NCBI GenBank assembly: GCA_963995505.1
Contig: OZ023197.1
Coordinates: 12,894,475 to 12,958,474, forward strand
DNA: 64,000 nucleotides
Reading direction: 5' to 3'
Origin: Hypericum androsaemum
Taxonomy: Eukaryota > Streptophyta > Magnoliopsida > Malpighiales > Hypericaceae
Made by a program: the position numbers and the translations under genes. The notes beneath the pieces are model-generated. The model was given only the letters and a program-made list of their open reading frames with translations. It made no database searches and was not told the origin of the DNA. Below, in pieces: positions 24,601-36,003 of the stretch; position 1 is the first letter of the stretch; each line of letters begins with the position of its first letter.

Positions 24601-25643
24601 ATTCTGTCGTATGAATACGAAATTTTAGCCACAAACCTCATTAAAACCTTATCTCAATAAAATTCAGCAACATAGCGTTTACATTCCGCGAACAATGGTT
24701 AATTAGATGCTCACATTTTTAATTGATTAATTGCTGCAGGCGTGACAGCTTCATAACTCACAGAGCATTCTGCGATGCATTGGCTCAGGAGAGTGGAAGG
24801 CATCCCATAACCCTAAACAACATTGGTGTGCATTTATATGGAAACAACAACCAAATCAATTTAGGCCAATCCCAAATAAGTTCCCAAAACAACACCAACA
24901 TCTCATCCATCTTCCAAGACCATCAAAACCCTAATAATCCTCACAACATTTTGCAACTTGGAGATCATCATCACTCCAAGTTCAAGAACCAAATCCCTAT
25001 CGCATCCAACAATCCTTACTTCGCCGCGACAGATTCGAGCCATCTTCAAGGGCTAATGCAACTCCCTGATCTCCAAAGCAACAGCACAAGCCACTCCGCT
25101 TCAGCTACTAACTTCAGTAACCTTGGTTTCTATCCCCGGACAAGCGGTATGGCTAGTTCGGGCTTTATGAACCCCCATGATCATCACCTCTTCAATGGTC
25201 CTGAGGATCATGGAACCCACCAAGGGATGAACATGTTCTCGAACAACATCGGTGACCAGGTTGGGCCGGCATCCGGGATGGCCTCCATTTTGGGCGGCAT
25301 TAGCCCTCACATGTCAGCGACTGCATTGCTACAAAAGGCATCTCAAATGGGCTCAACCACCAGCTTGGGAAATGAGAGCCAACTCCAAGGGTTGATGAAC
25401 TCTTTTGCACAAGGTGGATCTTCAATTTTCGGACATGGACTTGGTACTAAGAGTGAGGAGAATAAGTTGACATTGGATTTCCTAGGAGTTGGTGGCATGA
25501 TGGGGAATTTCGGTGGAGGGTTCGGACAACAACAAAGATCAGAACAAGAAGAACACGGGACGAACGACATCAGAAGCTCTCATTTCGATCCGGGAACGAA
25601 GTCAACGAAAGCAACTCGACCGTTTCGAAGCTCAGACGTGTAG
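21676..25643 (+). CDS. IDD: INDETERMINATE DOMAIN C2H2 zinc-finger transcription factor, tandem copy 1 (IDD4/5/6-like)
   Basis: Plant-specific nuclear transcription factor. Exons 21676-21832, 22349-22745 and 24740-25643 join in frame to 485 residues. A basic nuclear-localisation stretch, KKRRN, precedes NPDAEVIALSPKTL. Zinc finger 1 uses C74, C77, H90 and H94, and three further finger-like units follow through CGTLFSRRDSFITHRAFC (to about residue 200), the standard ID domain. C-terminal motifs MSATALLQKA (about 376) and LTLDFLGVGG (about 428) place it in the BIRD/IDD family. The long tail is rich in Asn, His and Gly. Intron 1 starts with GC, not GT. Intron 2 is about 2 kb. Relative to the second copy, the last codons appear frame-shifted after FDP. 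IDD4/5/6 kinship is inferred from synteny. Confidence 0.95.
21833..22348 (+). other. GC-AG intron 1 of IDD copy 1
   Basis: Only a donor at GCAAGTAG with acceptor ...GACCAG keeps the frame and gives the conserved junction Q-NPDAEV. A GT donor four bases later would shift the frame. Confidence 0.85.
23440..23530 (+). promoter_or_regulatory. intronic block with G-box, shared by the IDD paralogues, copy A
   Basis: Inside intron 2, GTTCACGTGTTGCTGT is followed by a GTGTCAGG and TTGTTGTTCTC-type run. The last intron of the second IDD gene has the same order at about 30070-30150. CACGTG is the core of the G-box bound by bZIP and bHLH factors. Conservation within otherwise diverged introns suggests an enhancer. 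Confidence 0.45.
25588..25643 (+). other. apparent C-terminal frame shift in IDD copy 1
   Basis: After FDP (gatccgggaac) the bases GAAGTCAACGA align with GAGGTCAACTC of copy 2, but a 5-nt length difference puts them in another frame. Copy 1 therefore ends in a different basic tail, stopping at 25643. Confidence 0.45.
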
Positions 25644-26860
25644 AAACTTCAGTGTAAGACACCGATGAATGCGAAGGAATACGAGGGGAGGAGCCGACGC
25701 GGCGGATGATGAGAAACAAACTACGCCACCGGTCAGAGCCGCGATTGCGAGGGGAGACACAGGCTAGAGCTTAAATGAGAGGTCATTTAGGGATCTATTC
25801 TTTCGAAAAATGGACATGTCCATGTCCAACAGCTGGTTGATTGACTTGCTTTATAATTTCCTTTGGTCAACGATCGAATTCTATGATCAATTACCCGTGC
25901 AAATGGACTTTATTGTAACCTAAACTTCCTATGCTTCCAATGCCTAATATGAAATAAGTAGTTGCATATTGATAACATAAGGTTACAGCTTATTAAGAAT
26001 TATAAAACTTAATTGAATTGTGGACTAACGGTTTCGATCACAATTTATATTTTATTGATAAAGGTTAAACTGAAAGTTTCATTTTATTGATAAAGGTTAA
26101 ACCATTAGAATATAGTATGTTGTAACTTGCATGTATCTAGCTGTGACCTTGTTTCTCAGTTTATGTTATGTAATGTCTCATGTTTTTATTAATGAAAGAC
26201 TTCAAGATCACTGGTCAAAAAGGTAAAAGTCTATTTTATTATAATGTAGTTTGATAGACTTGAACACACTATAATGTGATTTTGAAATTATTCGATAGAG
26301 TGGCAGAGATTTCTCTAATTGGCGATGAATAATATTTTGGACAAAATTATTCCAAATAATTTTTTAAAGGTATAATTTTATTGATCACCAAGAGTGTAAA
26401 AATCCCTCATGTTGAAAAATATCCAAAAGTATAATTAGGAAAATATATTTTGTTTTTAATTTATTTAAAAAAATTGAAAATATATAAATAGACTTCTCTC
26501 CCTCTCTCACGTAATGGACAAGATCCGAGGTTATAAAAAGTGGCAGCAAAATATCTTGCTAGGTTTTGAAACAACGAGGTGAAAAGGTAATAACGGTTAA
26601 GGGATCTCATACCGTAGGGTTTTGTTGGGCGCTGGCTATTACGTAATTAAGTACATGAAGGTGACGGAAGACGAAGGGTCTTGTCTCGAAGCAAACATCA
26701 AGAGAAGATACGAACCAACAACAATTTTTAAACGTTATTTTAATTTAAATAGGTTTTGAGAAAAATTTAATAATTTTTAGTCTAAATTAATTGACTGGAT
26801 AAATTCAAATACTAGATCAGACATTGTAATTCAAAAGAGATCTTTTGGGGGCAACACGTG
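25644..26860. other. IDD copy 1 3' region and intergenic DNA
   Basis: Presumed 3' untranslated region, then AT-rich sequence with no further gene recognised. Confidence 0.4.
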
Positions 26861-26930
26861 TTGGAGTGGGCCCCCGGGGGACGTCGCCGCATACGACAGA
26901 GAACACCGCGTGAGGGAGAGAGATCCCTAT
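26861..26930 (+). promoter_or_regulatory. upstream block shared by the two IDD genes, copy B
   Basis: GTGGGCCCCCGGG, CCGCATACGACA and GGGAGAGAGA appear in the same order as at 20715-20785. Here the block lies about 1.8 kb before the ATG. Confidence 0.35.
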
Positions 26931-28054
26931 GACAGTGCCGCCGCCGCTCCACACCCAGCGATTTGTAATTTTACGGATTTACCGATTGCAAGGTTTGTCA
27001 TGTCCGTCGTTTACTAAATCGACTTAGTTCAAATTCGTTAAAATTATTAAAATAATAATAAATTTTTTTAAAGTATTTAACTCATTCGAGTGATCAATGA
27101 CAGAAGCAATTTTCTTGGGTTTTTTTAACAAGTCAAATATGTTTGACGAGCCATCTTCTGGTTTGAACCCAGATCGAGCTTTTTTGAAGCTTGCATTACC
27201 GAGTCCGCGCTTTTTTTTACCAGCAATTAAAAACGTTCTTCTACTTGCAACACTAAGAAACGAGCAGTGGATTGTTCGTAAACAATGATTTAACAAATAT
27301 TTTACGAGAAATTGATTTTTACTTTTTTGACAAGTTAAATAATTTTATTGTAGGAGAATTAGAGAAATGATGTCCACCTTAAATAAAAAAAACTTTTAGC
27401 AGGGATAAATAGTTTATGATACATCATCTTTTGGTTCTCGTTTGACCCAAAAAATAATTTCCGATGTGTGATGAAATAAAGAATTGTGTGAGAATATTAT
27501 CAATTTGTTATATCTCCATATATATTCAACCAAAAAATGTAGGATAATAACTTGGTAAATTTTCTATACATAAAAATAGTACTCAACAAGAAACCATAAT
27601 ACATGTTTCATGGGGTAATAAAAGTTACATTTTTACCGCTAGATAAACCAATACTCTAAAAACAAATTAGAACTATTCGTTCGTTAAAAAGATGGTTGAA
27701 CCAAGTGTACATATTAATTAGTGGTATCTAAACTAACAAATAATGACAGAATTGATCCTAGCTAATTGGCTGAAACCCAATTATGACACCAAAACAAATT
27801 TTGTTCTCTTGTAAACACAATTAATGTCCCCTCCCCCAGCTGGCGTCAACTTTTTTCCTATCCCAGTAAATTTTCCGTAACTCTCATGAGGATTAAGAAC
27901 TACACATAAATGAGTGCACTCAAAAGTGAACAGATAAAATACCCAGAGATAGCAAAATGGAGAGAGAGCACATACTATAGACATGTACACATGTGTTGTC
28001 AAATACATGCAATGATATAGAAGCAACATTTTTAAAAGTGAGTGACAGAGTGTT
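26931..28054. other. intergenic, nothing recognised
   Basis: AT-rich DNA between the two IDD genes. Short open frames on either strand show no domain. Confidence 0.45.
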
Positions 28055-28292
28055 GTAATTTAACCAAAAAATTTAGAGTTTGAGTTGTTCAGAATGTAAC
28101 ATTGTTAAATACTTGTTGGGAGAATTTTTTTACCTTTCAAAAGTCTTACCTGGCTCGAATTTAGATTAGTCAACTCAGTAAATATTGTTACTGAGTTGTT
28201 CTAGTTTAACCAAGAGTTTTTGAATTCGAGTCATTGAAAACACAACATTGTTAAATATTCGTTGAGAGAATTTTACCACCTTTCAAAATTGT
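28055..28292 (+). repeat. dispersed SINE-like repeat, copies 3 and 4 in tandem
   Basis: Two copies lie head to tail, 28055-28188 and about 28200-28292. Each has TTTAACCAA, a GAGTTTGAGTT or GAATTCGAGTC box, an ACATTGTTAAATA core and ACCTTTCAAAA. The second is cut short before the 3' tail. Confidence 0.5.
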
Positions 28293-28631
28293 TAGGCACA
28301 TATATAGAAGCAACCAACGCACATAGAGGGTAAGTGAACCATAAACAAAAAAATAAAAATAAACACATTAATTAAATGGGTTTAAAGTACCATAGAAAGA
28401 GGAGAAAAGAAAAAAAAATACCTAGGTGAAGTCCATGAACAAAAGAAACTTTTCTTGTTTGCTTGTTATCTTCTTCCCCTTTTTTTCCCATCTCCGGATT
28501 GTAGCTGTCTCCCTTTTTTATATATACAAACCCTTCTCTCTTTGTTCTCTCTGTGGATTTTAGCTCAGATCTTTCTCTCTTCTCCCTCTGAAGCTTAGTC
28601 CTTTTGGTAGAGGGCTAACACAAACACATAT

Positions 28632-28672
28632 ACACCCAAGACCAAGATTTCCTCCTCTTTGTTCTTTTGCTT
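28632..28672 (+). promoter_or_regulatory. 5' leader block conserved between the IDD paralogues, copy B
   Basis: Begins CACCCAAGACCAAGATTTCC and continues with CTCTTTGTTCTTTTGCTT, as in 21512-21553. It lies about 65-105 bp before the ATG. Confidence 0.5.
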
Positions 28673-28736
28673 TGACACAAATTCTCACCAAGTTTGCAAA
28701 AAAAAAGAAAAGAAAGGACAATCACCTGAAAAAGAA

Positions 28737-31692
28737 ATGGCCGCCGCCTCATCCTCAGGTGCTTTCTTCAATGGTAGGGAAGAGAGCCAAAGCCAGATGA
28801 TGCAACATCAACAGCACCCGCAACCGCATCCGCACCATCTCTCTTCAACCACCTCTTCCATGGCTGCTCCTCCTCCAACCTTAGCTCCCCAGAAGAGGAA
28901 GAGGAATCAGCCTGGAACACCAAGCAAGTAGCTTATATTAGTTGATTAGTTAATGTTACATATATATATTTACATGCAAAACAAGTGAAACCCTATTTCT
29001 TAATTTCCAAGTTTTTTTTTCAATGACATGAATTATTCATTACTAAATGTTATTTGATTACAATTTTTTTTTGTGGGTTCATCATTTCTTATTTGTTTTT
29101 CTTCCAAATTTTTATCAATATAGCAGATCCAGATGCAGAGGTGATAGCCCTATCTCCCAAGACCTTAGTGACAGCAAACAGGTTCATATATATATATATA
29201 TTTTTTTACACCAAAGTATACCCGCCACAGATTGAACGGTGGACCTCTGTTAATTCGTACTACCCTTTGTGCAAACAGGTTCATATGTGAAGTTTGCAAC
29301 AAAGGGTTCCAGAGGGAGCAAAACCTGCAGCTCCATAGGAGAGGACACAATCTCCCATGGAAGCTAAAGCAGAAGCCCAAGACAGAAGTCAAGAGGAAAG
29401 TTTACCTCTGTCCTGAGCCAACCTGTGTCCACCATGACCCTTCTAGGGCTCTAGGCGACCTAACAGGGATCAAGAAACACTACTTTAGGAAACATGGAGA
29501 GAAGAAGTACAAGTGCGAGAAGTGCTCGAAGCGATACGCAGTTCAATCCGATTGGAAGGCACATTCTAAGACTTGTGGGACTAGGGAGTATAAATGTGAC
29601 TGTGGAACTCTCTTCTCAAGGTAACAAGTTGATTAATTAAAGCTTGAGAAAAAATAATAATGTCAATTGGGTAATTAATTTACTTTCTGTTTGACATTAA
29701 TTGTGGTATCTTAACGGCTTTGCATTCATTATGGTCATTGACAAAGGTATAATGTGGGAAAAGGGTTGTAAGAAAATTGAGAGTTTGAGTATGGGAGATG
29801 ACAACGAGAAAGGCTCTTCCAGGCTTTCTCCTCAGCTTTTTTTTTTGTTGGACAATTACATCTTTAGATTGGATCCTTCTAGCTAGCACCCAAACATTGG
29901 CATGAGGACTGGATTGTCACGGAACAATTTTCTCACGCAAGTTACCTGTTCGAAATACAAAATAAACAAGGGAAAAGGCATCTCCTTCCTTTTCTTTTCA
30001 TTTTTAGATTATTTTATTTTATTTCCTTCCGGGTACAACATCGTGTGCTCCATTTTTTCCCCTCTCCTCTGTTCACGTGTTGCTGTAGTAGAGTGTCAGG
30101 GAAATATTGTTCTTGGCTTTGTTCTCTTCTGGGTTGGATCTTATTTCGGGTTAAATTTGTTCTTTTCTCATAACACAAGTAGGGCTATACCTTGCAAAAA
30201 AACACTAGTAAGGCTATGACGCATTTGGCCGAGACATTTACGAATTGACGAAGTTACATGGTTCGATCCATAAAAAAATTACCTTTCCAGAAAACACTAC
30301 TAGGGCTAACCTCTCTTCCCTTCCAGTAAAATGTTAAGCCAGTAGGGGCAGTACATACTCTCTCTCTCTCTCTCTACGTAGCTTCTCATAGTCATATATA
30401 GCATCAGAGGTTGCAGAGAGAATGTGGTTTCCATATTGTTAAAAGAACTTTCACCGTAATGGGATATATTCCACTGGAAGAAGGCAGTACCCTTTCATGG
30501 GTTTTTGCATTTACTGAAGCTGCTAGCTATACTTTCTCTGATAGGGTCCTGAATTTCTAGTTGTTTTCCATGCAACTAGAAATAGACTTCTATTATTAAT
30601 CTATCACTACCCCATTGCTGAAAATAGTATTTTTTTTCCCGCGGACTTCTGGTGTTTAGATTCGAGTACCATATGATCCAAATTTAGGAATGACTTTTTT
30701 AATTGTATCATTTTTATTTGTAAGACTTGAACGCAAGACCTCCGAAACTAAAATATTTTACTACTTGGACCAACTCTATCAATTAATTTTTTATTTTACA
30801 CGATTAATTTGGCTAATATAATGTATGATGCAGGAGGGATAGTTTCGTCACTCATAGGGCATTCTGTGACGCACTGGCTCAGGAAACTGCGAGGCATCCA
30901 ATAAACTTGAACGCCTTAGGTGTTCATAATCTGTATGGAGGCAACCTCTCCCAAATGGGTTCCCAAGTTTCTCAATTTCAGGACCAAAACGGTAATATGC
31001 CATCAAGTACAAGTATGTTAAGGCTAGGGAGCGGTGGGGTGGCAAAATCCGAGCATAGAATCTCCCCTATGCCTAATCCTTCCAGTTACTTCTTCGGGGA
31101 CACGAACCAAGAGCAGTTCCCAAACAAGCCCTTACATGGGCTAATGCAGTTGCCTGACCTCCAAGGCAACAACAACACTGGGACCAACCCCATGAACATT
31201 GGCTTCTCCGCGGGTTCGAGCTTCTTGAACCCTAATGATCATCATCTGTTTGGCTCCGACGCGGGTTTCTCCTCTCTTTTGGGAAGCCCATTGCACCAAG
31301 CTGGGATTAGCCTTCACATGTCAGCCACTGCATTGCTCCAAAAGGCGGCTCGGATGGGTTCAACCACTAGCAACACCAACAACACTCAAGTCCAAGGTCT
31401 GATGATGATGAATTCACCTCTTTCCCCTACCAGTATGAGCTTTGGAGGGTTCAACACCAGTGGATTCTCGCTCCACGGCAGCCCGAAGTTCGGCGTCATT
31501 GATGAGGCCAAGCTGTACCAAGGCCTCTCAGGTGGCGCCATTGGAGCTGATGATAAGCTGACCTTGGACTTCTTGGGAGTTGGTGAGATGGTGAGGAACT
31601 TTCATGGCCAAGAAGCTGCCAATAGAAGCTCTTTTGATCCTGAGGTCAACTCTGGGCAAGAGAATCAATCCTATGGGAGGTCAGAAATGTAG
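28737..31692 (+). CDS. IDD: INDETERMINATE DOMAIN C2H2 zinc-finger transcription factor, tandem copy 2 (IDD4/5/6-like)
   Basis: Tandem paralogue of the 21676-25643 gene. Exons 28737-28923, 29127-29181, 29279-29620 and 30834-31692 give 480 residues in frame. The combined 29127-29620 coding length of 397 nt equals exon 2 of copy 1. A His/Gln-rich N-terminus and KRKRN nuclear-localisation stretch precede NPDAEVIALSPKTL. Finger 1 starts at C84 (CEVC). The ID domain is nearly identical to copy 1, followed by MSATALLQKA (about 357) and LTLDFLGVGE (about 437). Intron 1 has a GC donor as in copy 1. The small intron at 29182-29278 is absent from copy 1, and if it were retained a stop would follow at once, removing all fingers. 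The ID domain binds DNA, and family members act with GRAS proteins. Confidence 0.94.
28924..29126 (+). other. GC-AG intron 1 of IDD copy 2
   Basis: Donor GCAAGTAG and acceptor TATAGCAG are the only pair that gives TPNPDAEV in frame. The same donor is used in copy 1, so the GC donor predates the tandem duplication. Confidence 0.85.
29174..29286 (+). repeat. 97-nt extra intron bounded by a 16-bp direct repeat
   Basis: GCAAACAGGTTCATAT occurs at 29174-29189 and again at 29271-29286. Splicing from the GT of the first copy to the AG of the second (29182-29278) removes exactly one repeat length plus 81 bp and restores the reading ANRFICEVC. The insert is T/A-rich at the start. IDD copy 1 is uninterrupted at this point. 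Confidence 0.85.
30070..30150 (+). promoter_or_regulatory. intronic block with G-box, shared by the IDD paralogues, copy B
   Basis: GTTCACGTGTTGCTGT, then GAGTGTCAGG and TTGTTCTCTTC, match the block at 23440-23530 in copy 1. It lies about 450 bp after the exon end, versus about 700 bp in copy 1. Confidence 0.45.
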
Positions 31693-34180
31693 CTTATGAA
31701 CCAGGTTTTTTATGAAGTAGAGAAAGAGGAACGTATAAATGTACCTACATGGTCGGTGTGTGTATGTTCTTATGTTTGATGTTAGGAAACTTAGTTTTCG
31801 GTTGGTTACATTTCAAGACCCTTTGATTTTATATTTTCTTTAAGTTGAACTTGTTTGCCTCAAGGCTGGAGTTTATAATTATGAGACATTTTATGTGCTT
31901 ATTGATTATTGTCGTACTATTAGATGTCCTGATTCATGCGTTAAGAATTTTTTTTAAACGGTTAAATTTATTATTATGTAGATATTAAATATATATAAAA
32001 GGAAAAATTATTGCGTATTAGGTATGAAGCAGTCCCGAGTCTCAAAAAAAAATCTCGCGGCGTTAAAATTCTGTAAAAAAAAATCTGATAGCCATTACGC
32101 AATAATTTGTAGCTATATGAAATGTCTAACCACATGGTCACATGCATATACACAAACACCTCAAGCCATATATATAACATATGCATGTGATTTATCTTGT
32201 TTCTAATAGCCATTAATAGGAATTTATTTATGTTTTTCTTTTTTCTTTACTTTTCCAATATCATCAATAGTGGCTCCGATATATGGACGTTAGCTAATAA
32301 ATCTAATAAATGAAGTGTGGCTCTTTGTTCCTCTCACTTTTTTTATAATAAAAAATTTATTACAAAAAATCTTGATGGAAATACCACCTTAGATCATAAA
32401 CATGACAGATGCAGAAATTTGTTCTTCTCACTTATTAGGGCAAATAATTTACATCTCGTGTACGTAACACGTATAAATATAAATATACATAGGAAACACA
32501 GACAAACACATAGATATAAGTGGAATCCGGAATTATATTATCTTCTATATACAATGTGTCTCAGAAAGAAATCAAAATTTTATGGAATATTTACACGAGT
32601 TTTGCCTCCCCATTTGTGTGATTTTCGTATTTTTTTTTATTGCTTATATAATTTGAGCGGGTCTCGGGGGATTTGGTGTTAACATTAGAAATAAAGGCCA
32701 CTGAACATTCCGTTGCGTTGAAAATATTCCCACTGTCATCAAAGGAAATTGGCAATTACGTTACCGTGGAAAGACTTCTGTTTGGTATTATAAAAACTAC
32801 GAGTGCATCACCTTGTTTTTTTCAATAAAATACCACGAGAAGACACGAGAGAGAGAGAGAAAAAATGAAGGATTTGAAATCGAAACCTTTTGATTGAATG
32901 GTGGCAAAATTCTTTTAACAATTATATGTATTTTTGCATTTTGATTTTTGAAGAGTTTGAAATCGAAACCTCTTGATTGAAGTAGAATTATTTATTTTGA
33001 TTGATCTAAATATTTGTTGATTGTTGTGCAATAAATTAACTAGAAGAGAACTATTCTATGATAACTACAAATATTGAATCATAGAAATGTAATAATTTTA
33101 AATTTCTATTGGGAAATTTTTTGTCATCCATCAGTTAAAATCTTGTAAACTTAAGTTTAGATCAGTCAAGTAAATTTCTAGATAATAGATGATTTCTAGA
33201 AAAAAATTCACGGATCCACCAATTCTTTCTGAAATCTTTTTAGTTAATTGCATCATGTCGGACTCGAGCAGTACAATATTACTAATACTTATAATATGTC
33301 GAGTTGCTATCTTAATTAATCACTAGTTTAATTCGACGGACAAAGGAAGAGAATGTTTTCGCTATTATTTTTATAGTTCTCTAAGAATAATATATATACA
33401 CTGCTCAGCTAATACCTAACCTGCCGCTACCGGATTAATTAAAGGATAAAGTAATTGCTGAAATTCTGGTTTGACATTAAATGGACACTTTCCACATATA
33501 TTCTCGTAGTTTCCCGGCTGTTTGTATATGCTGTATCGCGTCAACATTATTGTTCAAAGTTTCAAAGTCCAAGTTCGACAAATATCCAAATATCATGTAA
33601 TTTTGGGAAAAAATCATAAAAATTAAAGTTCTAGACCTCCGTTAGTAACCGAATATTTGGTTACTTTGACTCTTTGGTGTTTTGGTTACTTTGACTTTTC
33701 GATGGGAGTCCTATACCTTCTTTTGTAACTCCTCTTCATTTCAAGTAACATCTACTTAAACAAAAAGAAATGGATAGCATGAAAAGGGGCGTAACGACAT
33801 CAGTTGTAATTATTACAAGGTCAGTTTTTTTTTATTGATGGTGAGGATTTAGATTCAATTGGGAATATTTTGATTCAAGTTTTATGAATATAAAAAATAT
33901 CATTGGAAAGATCGTTTCCAAAATAAGATTCGATAGTACTCACTCCGAATAATAGAGATTAAAAAACTACTTATTGTTGATCGTCTCCTATGCTATGAAT
34001 ATGCAACTGTACAACGTTTGACGTGGAAAGCAAACACGCCTCCAATAATTTCTACCATGAACGATGACTTTTTTTGATTTTTTTTTTTAAGGTAAATGAG
34101 TTCTTTTCTGTTATAAGGGCAAACCATTTTCTTTCTCGGATTCTTGTCAAAATCTCGAACTAGAACTGATAATAAATCTA
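31693..34180. other. intergenic, nothing recognised
   Basis: IDD copy 2 3' region, then AT-rich DNA. A short element resembling the GATAGTACTCGACTC repeat family lies at about 33900-33960. No gene seen. Confidence 0.45.
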
Positions 34181-34186
34181 GAATAT

Positions 34187-34231
<45 letters not shown>
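34187..34231. repeat. (AT)n microsatellite
   Basis: About 45 bp of nearly pure AT dinucleotide. Confidence 0.95.
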
Positions 34232-34234
<3 letters not shown>

Positions 34235-35524
34235 TATTCACATCAAGAATACAATAACATCCGAGGGCACGAACATTAGCACCGGTCTCAAAAAAACAAA
34301 AGGACGCATAACTCTCGTACAAATATCACAAATTTGTAGCCCTTAACCTCATCAACAACTCTATTATGGGAAAACATGATGTGTATGCGGTGTACAGAGG
34401 TAGATTAATCATAGAAGTTAAATTGTCCCTCAATTATGGTTAAACCAAGAGGCAGCATCAGAGGGGGAAGAAACTAGAAGGCAGTGTTCCTTATCTGCAA
34501 AGTAATAATATTTTTATTTTTTTTAGAAGGAAAGTAATAATATTGTTGGGATCAAATTCATGTGACAGATTTGTCCTAGTAATTGTCTTTTTCTCTCCCT
34601 CTCTCCCCAAAGGAATTATTGGCCCGTGATTGTGAAGGTGTGTGTACTGCACTTGCCAAGTTGGCCCTCTCTCGTTTGATCCAGCCATGCGGTATTACAT
34701 TTGACACATCAAATTTTGACGGAATTATCCAAATGATAAATGACTTCGGTTTTAAAAGAAAAAATTATTGATAGAATTATTTAAATAAAACTCGATTGTG
34801 CTCGACTCTGAATACTAGAGTAGTTGGTTAGATGAATAAGATTTAAAATTAATCTCGATGCAGAAATTTGGATACAAATTTTTTAGACTTTAGTTTTCTG
34901 ATAGAATTAATTGTTTGGAAAGAGGTCCTCTCCTACTTAAATCGACATTACTTAATTTTAAGGTTCTGTATGTTTCATCGGAAAATATATTAAAAATTGA
35001 CATCCCATTATTTTATAGAATATATTTTTCGGACATTTGAATGTTTGTCGAAATGTCTGAGATCTGGGGTAAGTGATAATATATTACTTGGTACGTGGTT
35101 GTTTGTGGTTAATTGAATTTCTTTTATGTCCCAGACAATCTTACTAGGATTGATTTGGATATTTTGCCATATCAGTCAGCGTCATTATTAATGATTCCGT
35201 TAACTTATTGGACAACCCCACTGATGGTTAATTAATCAACGTAGATGTGAATCATGTGATATGTACGTGGCTAGGCCCACACCTCTCACATCCCCCGTCT
35301 CTTCAAGCTACCGGCCCAAGTTGTAAACGTTTTTAATTTTTTTTCAAAATATATTTGATTTAATTTTTATCAATAAAAAATATCGTAAGAAAACAAACCT
35401 TGAATAGAGTCCAAAATTTGGATATTAAAAATTTAAAAAGCTTCTCTTCCACCCAAGAAGGAGAAAAACATGCACACCATTTGTTTATTACCTTTTTTTG
35501 AGAGCCCTATCTTAGTTTTTTTTT
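34232..35524. other. intergenic, nothing recognised
   Basis: AT-rich with no gene. One copy of the GATTGTGCTCGACTCTGAATA-type dispersed motif lies at about 34790. Confidence 0.4.
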
Positions 35525-36003
35525 GTAAAGTTCACTTTTAATTATGTGGTTTGGTAACCAGGTGACATAAGTTATACATGATTAACAATTAAGTGACATA
35601 TGTTAATCTCAATTATTAGAGCTATGTGTAATGCCACGTCATTAATTCTATAAGTGTATCATATCATATCATTAATTTTGTTCGCGTGGTATACCGTTGG
35701 CTTCCAATCTGGACACCATCAAACTCCTCCTCATCCAAATTTGAATCTAGATACTACCGAATCTGTCACTTTTTTTTTCTCAAATTAGTGAACTAACATG
35801 TCACATGAATAAAATTAGAGATGTGACATGACACACATATATAATTAATGATGTAGATACATGCGATAACTCAAGTAACTCGGGTTAGTAACTAAATGTC
35901 ATTTGGTTATCAATTAGGTAAAATCTTTGCCACATGATCAGAAAATTTAAACTACAAGGAAGTGCATAACGCGAAACCGTGTAGTGGTAAAGTGAACTTT
36001 AAC
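35525..36003. mobile_element. MITE / foldback element candidate
   Basis: The left end GTAAAGTTCACTTTTAATTATGTGG and the right end read in reverse, GTTAAAGTTCACTTTACCACTACACGG, form an imperfect inverted repeat about 480 bp apart. Internal parts (TAAGTGACAT and ATGTCATTTGG) are also inverted. No transposase. The T-runs at both edges hide any target duplication. Confidence 0.45.

Noticed and set aside
29232..29624. Independent zinc-finger gene starting inside the IDD copy 2 insert
   Set aside because: The frame opens with a TTG inside the intron. Splicing 29181 to 29279 joins it to the proper upstream exon.
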